NCBI GenBank assembly: GCA_015064895.1
Contig: SVRI01000004.1
Location: 62,001 to 126,000, forward strand
Source of the DNA: Oscillospiraceae bacterium
GTDB lineage: Bacteria > Bacillota > Clostridia > Oscillospirales > CAG-382
Direction: 5' to 3'
DNA length: 64,000 nt
Position 1 is the stretch's first letter. Each line of letters begins with the position of its first letter. The notes under the pieces are model-generated. The model saw only the letters and a program-made list of their open reading frames with translations. It was not told the DNA's origin and did no database searches. Made by a program: the position numbers and the translations under genes. Below, piece by piece: positions 9,626 through 18,324 of the stretch.

Positions 9626-10636
9626 TTATTCGTTTGAGTTTGTATTTCCGTTTTCGGCTGAAGTTTCTGTACGAGCTTCATTGCTGTTTTCATCTACAGG
9701 TTCGGATGGATATATTTCGGGAAGTGAAGCCTTGAGAGAAACAATGGCAACTTCAATCTGCTTTTCATCGGGTTCTTTTGTTGTAAGTCTCTGTATCCAA
9801 AGTCCGGGAGCTGATATAATTTTTATAAATATATTATTGTGTGTTCCTGCAAATTTTATAAATTCAAAACCAACGCCAACTACAAGGGGGAGAAACAGAA
9901 TTTTTAGAGCAACCCTTACATAAGTATTGAAATCAATAATAAGAGCCGAGGTTATAATGCCGAGAAACATCATAACAAAGAGAAAGCTTGTACCGCATCT
10001 CGGGTGAAATCTTGATTGCTTCTTTACATTTTCAACAGTAAGATCAAGTCCTGCTTCGTGACAGAAAATTGATTTGTGTTCAGCACCGTGGTACTGGAAA
10101 GTTCTTTTCATGTCAGGAATAAGCGTGCATAAGAGAATGTATAATACAAAAATAAGAATCTTGATTAAACCTTCGGAAACGCTCAATATAATTTTGTTGT
10201 CGGTAAGGAAGTTTTCTATGAGCTTTGAGACAAGAATAGGAAGATAAATAAATAAAACAACAGCCAGTAAAAGACCAAGCACCATACCGATTGCAGAAGC
10301 CACTGCAGTAACACTTTTGCCAAAGGTCTTTGCAAGCCATTTTTCAAATTTTGTTTCCTCTTCCTCAATTCCAAGCAAGTCAGCAGAACGGCTGAGGGTT
10401 TTGAAACTCAAAAGCATTGTTTCAACAAAGTTTACAATACCTCTGAGAATCGGAATATTAAGTATCTTGTGTTTATTTCTTACTGAATAAAATTTTGAAA
10501 CCTCTGTTTTGATATCTCCATCTGTACTTCTTACAGAAAGTGCTACCAAATCTTTTGATTTCATCATTACGCCTTCGAGTACGGCTTGTCCGCCAACAGT
10601 ACCGAGACGGCAGGATTCATTGTTGTTTTTACTCAT
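9626..10636 (-). CDS. DUF1385 family membrane protein (YqhQ-like)
   Basis: Conserved Firmicutes membrane protein of 336 aa. The family signature GGQAVLEGVMMK stands at the N-terminus, and HGAEHKSIFCHE and RFHPRCGTSFLF lie in the second half. About four or five hydrophobic segments are visible (residues ~105-135, 150-172, 215-240, 245-265). The charged C-terminal tail is low-complexity. The ATG follows AGGCGG. The pairing with prmC is common in Clostridia, often next to the release factor gene. The molecular role is not known to me. Confidence 0.88.
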   Translation of the reverse strand: MSKNNNESCRLGTVGGQAVLEGVMMKSKDLVALSVRSTDGDIKTEVSKFYSVRNKHKILNIPILRGIVNFVETMLLSFKTLSRSADLLGIEEEETKFEKWLAKTFGKSVTAVASAIGMVLGLLLAVVLFIYLPILVSKLIENFLTDNKIILSVSEGLIKILIFVLYILLCTLIPDMKRTFQYHGAEHKSIFCHEAGLDLTVENVKKQSRFHPRCGTSFLFVMMFLGIITSALIIDFNTYVRVALKILFLPLVVGVGFEFIKFAGTHNNIFIKIISAPGLWIQRLTTKEPDEKQIEVAIVSLKASLPEIYPSEPVDENSNEARTETSAENGNTNSNE

Positions 10637-10826
10637 ACATTTACCGCCTAATTTTAATATACAATATTATATATAGAATTAATCAATTTATTTAGGACAA
10701 ACTGTTGATTTTAAGTAAACAACTGAATAATAATTATTTAATATTTATTGCATGTAATATTACGAAAACTGTTATGTGAAAAAACACAAAAAAATTCGTC
10801 ATTTTTACGAAATGACACAATGTGAC

Positions 10827-10855
10827 TTGAAATGACAAGCAGTATAATGTATAAT
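10827..10855 (+). promoter_or_regulatory. Promoter of the phosphoribosyltransferase-like gene
   Basis: TTGAAA (10827-10832), 17 bp, TATAAT (10850-10855), a near-consensus sigma-A promoter 27 bp ahead of the start codon. A second TATAAT overlaps at 10843-10848. The remaining intergenic DNA back to 10637 is AT-rich with no further structure that I can support. Confidence 0.8.
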
Positions 10856-10881
10856 AAAAGAAAAGGGCAGGAGGACATATA

Positions 10882-11529
10882 ATGTCAAACTTCAAAATTT
10901 TCAAATATGAAACTAAGCGTAACAACCTTTTTTTGAGAGTGTGTAAAGGTCACTTTGCCACAAATGACCGCCACAGTAACTACTATATTGATGTTGTTGC
11001 TCAGAAGGCACGTCTTTCAGAAGCTAAAGCTGTTGCAGAGGAATTATCGTCGTATTTCTATCATTCAACAATAGTAGACACCATTCTTTGCCTTGACGGT
11101 ACAGAGGTTATAGGTGCATGCCTTGCAAATGAGCTTACAGATGCCGATTTTGTCAGCATGAATGCACATAAGTCAATATATGTTGTCTCACCTGAAATTA
11201 CTCATTCAAGCCAAATTCTTTTCCGCGATAATATTGTGCCTATGGTTCAGGATAAGAGTGTAATGCTTCTTGCTGTATCATATTCTTCCGGTAGAAGTGT
11301 TGAAGCGGCAATTGAGGCCGTCAAGTATTACGGAGGTAATCCTGTCGGCGTTTCGGCTATATTCTCAACACAGGAAAAATCAAAGGCAGGACTTCCTATT
11401 TATTCCTGCTTTAACCCTGATTTTCTCGGAGACTATGAACATTTTAACCCACAGGAATGTCCTATGTGTAAAGCGGGACAGAAGCTTGATGCACTTATCA
11501 ACGGCTTTGGATATTCGCTTCTTAAATAA
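10882..11529 (+). CDS. Phosphoribosyltransferase-like protein
   Basis: Type I phosphoribosyltransferase-like protein (215 aa), closest in layout to orotate phosphoribosyltransferase. The segment TILCLDGTEVIGACLANEL matches the substrate-hood/first-strand region of that fold, and LLAVSYSSGRSVEAAIEAVKYYGG matches the PRPP-loop region. The usual adjacent acidic pair before the loop is replaced by Ser-Tyr, so catalysis is doubtful. A CPMC pair sits near the C-terminus. It stands alone between its own promoter and a terminator, not beside other pyrimidine genes. The start follows GGCAGGAGG. Fold call is moderate; substrate unknown. Confidence 0.65.
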   Translation: MSNFKIFKYETKRNNLFLRVCKGHFATNDRHSNYYIDVVAQKARLSEAKAVAEELSSYFYHSTIVDTILCLDGTEVIGACLANELTDADFVSMNAHKSIYVVSPEITHSSQILFRDNIVPMVQDKSVMLLAVSYSSGRSVEAAIEAVKYYGGNPVGVSAIFSTQEKSKAGLPIYSCFNPDFLGDYEHFNPQECPMCKAGQKLDALINGFGYSLLK

Positions 11530-11538
11530 CATGAATTT

Positions 11539-11570
11539 TCCCTCGGTTTTTCTGAGGGATTTGTTTTTTT
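11539..11570 (+). terminator. Intrinsic terminator
   Basis: A 6-bp stem (11539-11544 with 11554-11559) is followed by a T-rich run ending in seven T. It lies 10 bp after the phosphoribosyltransferase-like gene. Confidence 0.8.
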
Positions 11571-11573
11571 GTA

Positions 11574-11602
11574 TTGAATATAAGCATTTATTATGATATA
11601 AT
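11574..11602 (+). promoter_or_regulatory. Promoter of the glycosidase-like gene
   Basis: TTGAAT (11574-11579), 17 bp, TATAAT (11597-11602), placed directly behind the previous terminator and 34 bp ahead of the ATG at 11637. Confidence 0.75.
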
Positions 11603-11636
11603 TTTTTTAAATAGTCTTGCAGTAGGGAGTGCTATT

Positions 11637-14168
11637 ATGAAACGACTTAATGAATGCATAAATAATGATTATGGCAGCTACATATTGCCTTTCTTTTGGC
11701 AACACGGTGATTCGCATGAGCTTCTGCTTGAAGAAATAGAAGCTATTGAGAAAAGCGGTGCAAAGGAATTTTGTGTTGAAAGCCGTGTTCATAATGAGTT
11801 TTGTGAAGATAAATGGTGGGACGATTTTGGTTTTATCCTCCAAGAAGCAAAGAGACGAAATATGCGTGTGTGGCTTCTTGACGATAAGAGATTTCCTACA
11901 GGCTATGCAAACGGCTCTGTTGAAAAGCATCCCGAGCTTAAGAAGAAGCACATAAGACTTTCATTTGTTGATGTTGTAGGTTCAAAGCCGTGTTCTGCAA
12001 TATGTTTACCTAAGATTGACGCTGTTAACGAAAGACTTGTAAACATTGTAGCTTATAAAAGGAATGACGATTGTGAAAGTATTTGCGGCATGCCTTTAGG
12101 TCTTATGGATGAACTTCAGAGCGGTCTTGTGTTTTTTGACATTCCCGACGGATTTTACAGAGTGTTCTTTGTGATTGAAACAAGGCTTGGCAATGCAAGA
12201 TATAATATGATTGATATGCTTAGTGCCGATTCCTGTAAGCTTCAGCTTGAGGCGGTTTATGAGCCTCATTATGAGCATTATAAAGAATATTTCGGTAATA
12301 CTTTCGCCGGATTCTTTTCGGATGAGCCTTGCTTTGGCAATGAAGCAGGATTTGTAGATTCTATTCTCGGCAAAACCGATATGCTTGTTCCTATAAGTGA
12401 CGAGCTGATTGATATGCTGTCTGAAAAAATGGGTAAGGATAAAGAGTATATGCTTGATGTTCTTCCTATTCTCTGGCAGAAGCATGAAAAAATCATGCAT
12501 GAGCTTAGATATAATTATATGGATGCCGTAACATATCTGTATAAGAGAAACTTCTCTGAACTTCTTGGTGATTGGTGCAGAGAACATGGTGTTATGTATA
12601 TCGGTCATGTTATTGAAGACAATAACCTCCATATGCGTCTCGGTGCAGGTGCAGGTCATTTCTTTAGAGCTCTTTCCGGTCAGGATATGTCGGGCTGTGA
12701 CATTGTTCTTAATCAAATGGTTCCGGGATTTAATGACCATACTCACATGGCTCCGATTGCTGCTAAAATGGCAAATCCCGGTTTTTTCAGATATTGCCTT
12801 GCAAAGCTCGCAACTTCCGACTCCCATCTTGACCCAAAGAAAAAGGGGAGAGCCATGTGCGAGATTTTCGGTGCATTCGGTTGGGCAGAGGGTGTACCCA
12901 TGATGAAGAGCCTTGCAGACCATTTTCTTGTGTCGGGAATTAATCACTTTGTACCCCATGCATTTTCTAACAGATATCCTAACCCCGACTGTCCTCCCCA
13001 TTTCTATATAGGCGGCAAGAATCCTCAGTTTGATATGTTCTCAAAGCTGACAGTGTATATGCAGAGAATGTGTCATTTGTTATATAGCGGTAAGCATGTA
13101 AACAATGTGGCTGTTCTTTATAACTGCGAAGCTGAATGGTGTTCGGGAGATTATGACCTGTTTCAGAAGGTATCAAAAATACTGCTTCAAAATCAGATAG
13201 ACTTTGACTTTGTTCCTTCTGATTATCTTGATGATGTAACATTTGATGAGGGCGGTTTTCAAATTAATGGAGAAACGTTCAAAACAATTATTGTTTCCCG
13301 TTCCTCTGTTCTTCCCGAAACCCTCATAACTAAACTTAAAAAGCTGTCAGATAACGGAGTAGAAGTTATTTTCTGTGAGCAATTTCCTACAAAGTATGCT
13401 GATTCCGAAAATTCAGTTGACTGTAGCGACTTTACCTTGGTTAAATATTCCGAACTGGTTAGTTCGCTTGAAAAGTATAGAGATGTTAAGCCTTCAAATG
13501 AATGTAAATATCTAAGATACTATCATGTGAAGAGTGAAGGTAAGGACATTTATATGTTCAGTAACGAAGATATAAACAAAGAAATTGACACGGAAATAAC
13601 GCTTACTCATTCGGGGGAATACATAAAGTATAATGCTTGGGATAACAGTGTGCTTTATGGTAGTGTTAATAAAAATGTTCTAAAATTAAAGTTGCAGCCG
13701 TCAGAGTCTTGTGTTATAATATTTGAAGAACACGGAAAAGCTGTTACCGATACATATAAAGAGTATAAAACTGTTGAAATAAAGCCTACATGGAATATTA
13801 CAGCTTTTGATGAAAACGGTGTTGCATTTACTGATTCAACAGACAACCTATATAATCTTGCCTTAAAACTTCCGACTTTCTGTGGAAAGATTGTATATGA
13901 GACAACCGTAACACTTGATAACATTCCCGATAGAATTACACTCGGTAATGTCGGCGAAATAGCAACCCTTTATGTAAACGGTAAAAAGTGTTCTGATGAA
14001 CTGTATGCACCGTATGCATTTGATGTAAAAGATAAGTGCGTAGTCGGTGAAAATAAAATAATAGCGGAGATTATTACAAACCTCGGCTACCGAGACAGAG
14101 ATTATTTTTCAAGCTTCCTTTCATTGCCTCCCATGGGAATGATAGGACCTGTAAAACTTGAATATTAA
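11637..14168 (+). CDS. Large TIM-barrel glycoside hydrolase-like protein (GH106-like layout)
   Basis: Cytoplasmic protein of 843 aa with no signal peptide. The N-terminal half looks like a TIM barrel (LPFFWQHGDSHELLLEEIEAI, VWLLDDKRFPTGYANG, GFFSDEPCFGN, YIGHVIED). A glutamine-amidotransferase-like alpha/beta region follows around residues 480-620. The C-terminus is a galactose-binding-like beta-sandwich (GEIATLYVNGK, PYAFDVKD). This order resembles GH106 alpha-L-rhamnosidases and related unclassified families. E in SDEP and E in HVIED are candidate acids, but I cannot assign catalytic roles. ATG at 11637 has AGGGAG seven bases ahead; the longer frame from 11574 starts inside the promoter. 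It may be co-transcribed with the next two genes. Confidence 0.65.
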   Translation: MKRLNECINNDYGSYILPFFWQHGDSHELLLEEIEAIEKSGAKEFCVESRVHNEFCEDKWWDDFGFILQEAKRRNMRVWLLDDKRFPTGYANGSVEKHPELKKKHIRLSFVDVVGSKPCSAICLPKIDAVNERLVNIVAYKRNDDCESICGMPLGLMDELQSGLVFFDIPDGFYRVFFVIETRLGNARYNMIDMLSADSCKLQLEAVYEPHYEHYKEYFGNTFAGFFSDEPCFGNEAGFVDSILGKTDMLVPISDELIDMLSEKMGKDKEYMLDVLPILWQKHEKIMHELRYNYMDAVTYLYKRNFSELLGDWCREHGVMYIGHVIEDNNLHMRLGAGAGHFFRALSGQDMSGCDIVLNQMVPGFNDHTHMAPIAAKMANPGFFRYCLAKLATSDSHLDPKKKGRAMCEIFGAFGWAEGVPMMKSLADHFLVSGINHFVPHAFSNRYPNPDCPPHFYIGGKNPQFDMFSKLTVYMQRMCHLLYSGKHVNNVAVLYNCEAEWCSGDYDLFQKVSKILLQNQIDFDFVPSDYLDDVTFDEGGFQINGETFKTIIVSRSSVLPETLITKLKKLSDNGVEVIFCEQFPTKYADSENSVDCSDFTLVKYSELVSSLEKYRDVKPSNECKYLRYYHVKSEGKDIYMFSNEDINKEIDTEITLTHSGEYIKYNAWDNSVLYGSVNKNVLKLKLQPSESCVIIFEEHGKAVTDTYKEYKTVEIKPTWNITAFDENGVAFTDSTDNLYNLALKLPTFCGKIVYETTVTLDNIPDRITLGNVGEIATLYVNGKKCSDELYAPYAFDVKDKCVVGENKIIAEIITNLGYRDRDYFSSFLSLPPMGMIGPVKLEY

Positions 14169-14185
14169 CTTATTTGGAGGACTAA

Positions 14186-14785
14186 ATGAACGAAGAAATT
14201 CTCAAATCCTTGCAGTTTGATTCTGTAAAGGATAAATTTACAAAAGCATATAACGATGCTATAACAAGGCAGGGAAGTCGTGAACTGCTCGATTGGATTA
14301 CAAATAAGACGGACTTTTTTGTAGCTCCTGCCAGTTCAAAGTTTCATAATGCCTTTGAAGGCGGTCTTGCAGAGCATTCGCTAAATGTTTATCAGGCTAT
14401 GATTGACCGCTATAATGACGGTAAACCCGATGAATCCATGGCAATTGCGGCTCTTCTTCACGACCTGTGTAAGGCTGAGTTTTATAAGGTCAGTCAAAGA
14501 AATGTCAAGAATGAACAGACAGGTCAGTGGGAAAAGGTAAACTACTACACAATTGATGATAAGTTCCCATTCGGTCACGGTGAAAAGAGCGTATTCCTCA
14601 TTGAACGCTTTATGCGGCTTAAGGTTGAGGAAGCAATAGCAATCCGCTGGCATATGGGCGGCTTTGACGATGCGGCACGAGGCGGTAGCTTTGCTATAAA
14701 CGGTGCTTTTGAAAAGTACCCTCTCGCAGTTAAACTTCACATAGCGGATATCGAGGCAACATACCTCATTGAAGGAAAGGAATAA
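14186..14785 (+). CDS. HD-domain hydrolase
   Basis: Small metal-dependent phosphohydrolase-like protein (199 aa). The HD signature is clear: AEHSLNVYQ, then ALLHDLCKAEFY, then further His residues in FGHGEKS and RWHMGG. The pattern resembles HD domains of YhaM-type exonucleases, but there is no OB-fold domain here. It begins 17 bp after the glycosidase-like gene with a GGAGG site and is followed 2 bp later by a HAD phosphatase. The natural substrate, probably a nucleotide or phosphate ester, cannot be read from the sequence. Confidence 0.8.
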   Translation: MNEEILKSLQFDSVKDKFTKAYNDAITRQGSRELLDWITNKTDFFVAPASSKFHNAFEGGLAEHSLNVYQAMIDRYNDGKPDESMAIAALLHDLCKAEFYKVSQRNVKNEQTGQWEKVNYYTIDDKFPFGHGEKSVFLIERFMRLKVEEAIAIRWHMGGFDDAARGGSFAINGAFEKYPLAVKLHIADIEATYLIEGKE

Positions 14786-14787
14786 TC

Positions 14788-15591
14788 ATGGCAAATATTC
14801 TCGACATAAATTCAAAAAAAGGCTTTATAAGCGATATGGACGGTGTTATCTACCACGGTAACAAAATCCTTGACGGTGTGCATGAGTTTATTGATTGGTT
14901 AAAGTCTAACGATAAGCACTTTCTTTTCTTTACCAACAGCTCCGAGCGTTCACCGATTGAGCTTTCACAGAAGCTACAGAGACTCGGTCTTGATGTTGAC
15001 CCGTCGCACTTCTATACATCGGCTCTTGCAACTGCTGATTTTCTTGCAAGCCAAAAGCCGGGATGCTCTGCTTACGTTATTGGCGAACCCGGTCTTATAA
15101 ATGCTCTCTATTCCAAGGGTATTTCCATGAACGATGTAAACCCGGATTATGTAGTTATCGGCGAAACCAGAAACTATAATTATGACAGTATTTTAAGAGC
15201 TGTAAAGCTTGTCAACGGCGGTGCAAAGCTTATTGGTACAAACCCCGATATGACGGCACCCAGTGAGCAGGGAATCATTCCTGCAACAAAAGCACTTGTA
15301 GCTCCCATTGAGCTTTCAACAGGCTGTGTTGCTTACTATGTAGGAAAACCCAATCCCCTTATGATGAAATCGGGTATAAAGCTTCTCGGTGTTGCACCTG
15401 AGGATGCGGTAATAGTCGGTGACAGAATGGATACCGATATTGTTGCAGGCATAGAATCCGAAATTGATACCGTTCTTGTTATGAGCGGTGTTACGGATTT
15501 TGATATTCTTAAGCAGTTCCCTTACAGACCTAAATTTATTTATGAAAATGTTGGTGAAATGATAAAAGGCAATGCAATTGAAAATATTTAG
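14788..15591 (+). CDS. HAD-IIA family phosphatase (NagD-like)
   Basis: Haloacid dehalogenase-type phosphatase of 267 aa. The nucleophile motif DMDGVIYHG contains both aspartates; motif II is FTNSS; motif III lies in the KPNPLM region; motif IV is GDRMDTDI. The C2-type cap between motifs II and III places it in the NagD/PNPase-like HAD-IIA group, which acts on nucleoside monophosphates, p-nitrophenyl phosphate or sugar phosphates. The start follows AAGGAAAGGA within the end of the HD gene, which indicates coupled translation. Confidence 0.88.
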   Translation: MANILDINSKKGFISDMDGVIYHGNKILDGVHEFIDWLKSNDKHFLFFTNSSERSPIELSQKLQRLGLDVDPSHFYTSALATADFLASQKPGCSAYVIGEPGLINALYSKGISMNDVNPDYVVIGETRNYNYDSILRAVKLVNGGAKLIGTNPDMTAPSEQGIIPATKALVAPIELSTGCVAYYVGKPNPLMMKSGIKLLGVAPEDAVIVGDRMDTDIVAGIESEIDTVLVMSGVTDFDILKQFPYRPKFIYENVGEMIKGNAIENI

Positions 15592-15638
15592 TTTTAATTT
15601 TATTTGTTTTAATAATAATTATTGAAAGGAAGTAAAAA

Positions 15639-18254
15639 ATGAAAAAGTGTTCAAAATGCGGATTTGAAGTAAATGACAATGACAGCTTTTGTCAAAATTG
15701 CGGTTTTACTTTTGCTTCAAATAATCAGGAGACACAGACACCACAGGTGACTCCGGTTTCGATTGATAATTGTCAAAAGAAGAATGGTGCCAAAAAAATT
15801 ATAATTATTGCTGCTATTGTAACCAGTATAATTTTAGCTATTTCGGCTGTTTGCGGCATCTTTATTTATAGGATTTTAAACCGCGACGATGTTTCTGCCG
15901 TAGCTAAACCAAAAGTGTATAAATTCGGTGCTTTGTCCATGAATGAAATATACTTTGCTTCAGGAGAAGAATCTGAGGTACTCTTCACTGTTAAAGTAGA
16001 AGAAGGCGACCCCGAGGAGTTATTTTTGTATGAGGGTAAGAAAAAAATTGCAAAAATGAATGACGACGGTGTTGACGGCGATGAAAAGGCAAATGATAAA
16101 ATTTACTCTTGCAAAGCCGTAATCAGTATGAAAGCTAATAAGTATTCAACCGTTGAATATCATTGCGGTGTTGAGGATTCTGAGTCTGTCAGTGAACCTG
16201 TTGAAGCCCACGTATTCCCGCAGCTTAACGAGACTGCTGTAATGGAAGCATATCAAATTCAAAACAGTCTCAAAACTGATATATCTGCTATTGAATCAAA
16301 TTATTATAACGATAACGGTTTTGTTGATGAAGCTAATTATAAAGCTTTGATTGCCGACATACAAGCTCTTCTTGATACATATGTCAAGGAGGGAAAAGTC
16401 CTTCATTACACAGCAGAAGGTGATTCTGTGTTTGTGAAATTTACTTCCGGTCTCGGCTCGTTATATGCACCGAGAAAAGAAGGATATGATAATGTAGGCA
16501 AGGATGTTTCAATGAGTATTCTTACCTGTCAGCCTTGTTTTACAGATATGGGCGGAGAAAACTTCCCTGCAGACGGTCAGCTTCCTTATGCATTGCCCTC
16601 TGATGTTGAGTACTTACTTGAAATACTTGACCAGTCAGGCGACAATGTAGAGGTTAATTTCCCCAATTATGATTTTGATGACGATTATAACTATGACGAT
16701 TCAGAAGTTACACTTGAGTTGATTAAGAGCTTTGGCTCAAATCAAGTTATCCTCTGGCACGGTCACGGTTATTATGGTCCTGTAGTTAAATCCTGCCTTG
16801 TTACCGGTGAGGCATTTGACTTTAATGCTTGGTTGTGGGATGCTGATTATTTTATAGACTGCGTAAGCAATCGTATTATTAACAGTTTGATTGTCGGATA
16901 TGACAATGCAATTATTTCTTCCGGTTTTATTGAACATTACTGTGGAGATATGACAAATTCTATGGTTTATCTTGCTGCTTGTGATAGCGGCAGGACCGAT
17001 GAATTAACAAGTGCATTTACAAACAAAGGTGCCGCTGTTGTTGCAAATACAGATACAATTCTCAGAACGTATAATGTTGCAATGTTATACGGAACCTTGG
17101 CAAATTTACAAAAGATTGACTTTGAAACAAATGAGTATTATACTCTTTCCGAGGCACTCGAAGCGGCTAAATCGGTTTATGGTGAAAGTGATGCATCGTA
17201 TGGCGGAAGTGGTGCTACACCTGAAATTTTTGGCGGTGCTACTGCTGAAAACTATAGACTTTCCGACGAAATCTGGTATGGTAGCCTTTCCGGAAAGGTT
17301 AGTGAGGCTTCGGATATTGAGGTATCTGTAAGCGGAGCCTTAATTGAAGCGTATATAGGTGACGACTTGTATGCCTCCACTGTTTCTGACTCCGACGGAC
17401 AGTATATACTTGAATTGCCTCAGAGTGATTACAGAATTGACATTTCAGCTGATGGTTATATTGATTTTTCAGCATTTACTTCCATAGCGGTCAATGAAAC
17501 AAAATATATGGAAACATTCCTCCTTGTTGAAGGGGATAAGAGTCAGTCCGGTTACGCAAGCGGTACTATTTACAACTCTTTGTCGGGTAGTGGCTGTTCT
17601 GATGTTTACATCATATTTAGAGAGAATTGGAATAACACCGATGAATATGCAGAAGGCATAGGATATACATATACAGACTCGGAAGGTAATTACTCGGTTG
17701 AACTTCCTTACGGAAACTACACTGCAGTTTTAAGTAAGAATGGATATTCTGTTTCTTATAAGAACATTGTTGTTCATGGAGGCGTAACATCCAATCAGAA
17801 TGGTATGATTACACCTGAAATTTCGGGCGATAACTACCTTATTACTCTTACTTGGGGATATAATCCTTCTGACCTGGATTCCCATTTGGAAGGTACAGAT
17901 ATAAACGGAAATTATTTCCACGTTTACTATGGCAACAAGCAATATTCAAATTATGAAGAAGTTTGCAATCTTGACTATGATGATACAACAAGCTATGGTC
18001 CTGAACATGTAACACTGAATGCACAGGGTGATGAACCGTATTACTATTATGTGTACAGATATTCCGGAAGTGGAACTGTTGCAAGCTCAGGTGCAAAGGT
18101 AACTGTTGAACAGGGTAATGTTCTTGTTGCTGAGTTCTATGTGCCAACAAATCTTGGCAGTGGAGATTATTGGAATGTATTTGCAATAAAAGACGGTGAG
18201 CTTATTGTTCAGAATACAATTTCAGATTATGCAGAAACGAACTATGCAGAATAG
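15639..18254 (+). CDS. Zinc-ribbon membrane protein with caspase-fold-like domain, carboxypeptidase-regulatory-like repeats and a DUF2135-like C-terminus
   Basis: Large protein of 871 aa. A double-CxxC zinc ribbon (CSKCG and CQNCG) fills residues 1-24, a single membrane helix about 52-76, and the rest is probably outside. The centre contains ILWHGHGYYG (H374, H376) and LAACDSG (C448), spaced and phrased like the His-Cys dyad of clan CD peptidases (caspase, gingipain, CHAT). Two carboxypeptidase-regulatory-like beta domains follow (about 550-610 and 635-700), then a DUF2135-like segment (LTWGYNPSDLDSHL, FHVYYGNK). The start follows GAAAGGAAG. Protease activity is inferred from the dyad only; it could instead be a surface scaffold. 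Confidence 0.65.
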   Translation: MKKCSKCGFEVNDNDSFCQNCGFTFASNNQETQTPQVTPVSIDNCQKKNGAKKIIIIAAIVTSIILAISAVCGIFIYRILNRDDVSAVAKPKVYKFGALSMNEIYFASGEESEVLFTVKVEEGDPEELFLYEGKKKIAKMNDDGVDGDEKANDKIYSCKAVISMKANKYSTVEYHCGVEDSESVSEPVEAHVFPQLNETAVMEAYQIQNSLKTDISAIESNYYNDNGFVDEANYKALIADIQALLDTYVKEGKVLHYTAEGDSVFVKFTSGLGSLYAPRKEGYDNVGKDVSMSILTCQPCFTDMGGENFPADGQLPYALPSDVEYLLEILDQSGDNVEVNFPNYDFDDDYNYDDSEVTLELIKSFGSNQVILWHGHGYYGPVVKSCLVTGEAFDFNAWLWDADYFIDCVSNRIINSLIVGYDNAIISSGFIEHYCGDMTNSMVYLAACDSGRTDELTSAFTNKGAAVVANTDTILRTYNVAMLYGTLANLQKIDFETNEYYTLSEALEAAKSVYGESDASYGGSGATPEIFGGATAENYRLSDEIWYGSLSGKVSEASDIEVSVSGALIEAYIGDDLYASTVSDSDGQYILELPQSDYRIDISADGYIDFSAFTSIAVNETKYMETFLLVEGDKSQSGYASGTIYNSLSGSGCSDVYIIFRENWNNTDEYAEGIGYTYTDSEGNYSVELPYGNYTAVLSKNGYSVSYKNIVVHGGVTSNQNGMITPEISGDNYLITLTWGYNPSDLDSHLEGTDINGNYFHVYYGNKQYSNYEEVCNLDYDDTTSYGPEHVTLNAQGDEPYYYYVYRYSGSGTVASSGAKVTVEQGNVLVAEFYVPTNLGSGDYWNVFAIKDGELIVQNTISDYAETNYAE

Positions 18255-18282
18255 TATAACTGTCTTATAAGATTTCACTATA

Positions 18283-18314
18283 AAAAAGCGAAGGCATTAG
18301 CCTTCGCTTTTTCT
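18283..18314. terminator. Bidirectional intrinsic terminator
   Basis: A perfect 13-bp stem (18283-18295 with 18300-18312) with a 4-nt loop, A-rich on the left and T-rich on the right, lies between the convergent caspase-like gene and manA. Confidence 0.9.
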
Positions 18315-18324
18315 ATATATAAAA

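Noticed and set aside
12096..13001. 301-codon minus-strand frame opposite the glycosidase-like gene
   Set aside because: Antisense shadow with no recognisable motif; the plus-strand gene has a promoter, ribosome site and domain signatures.
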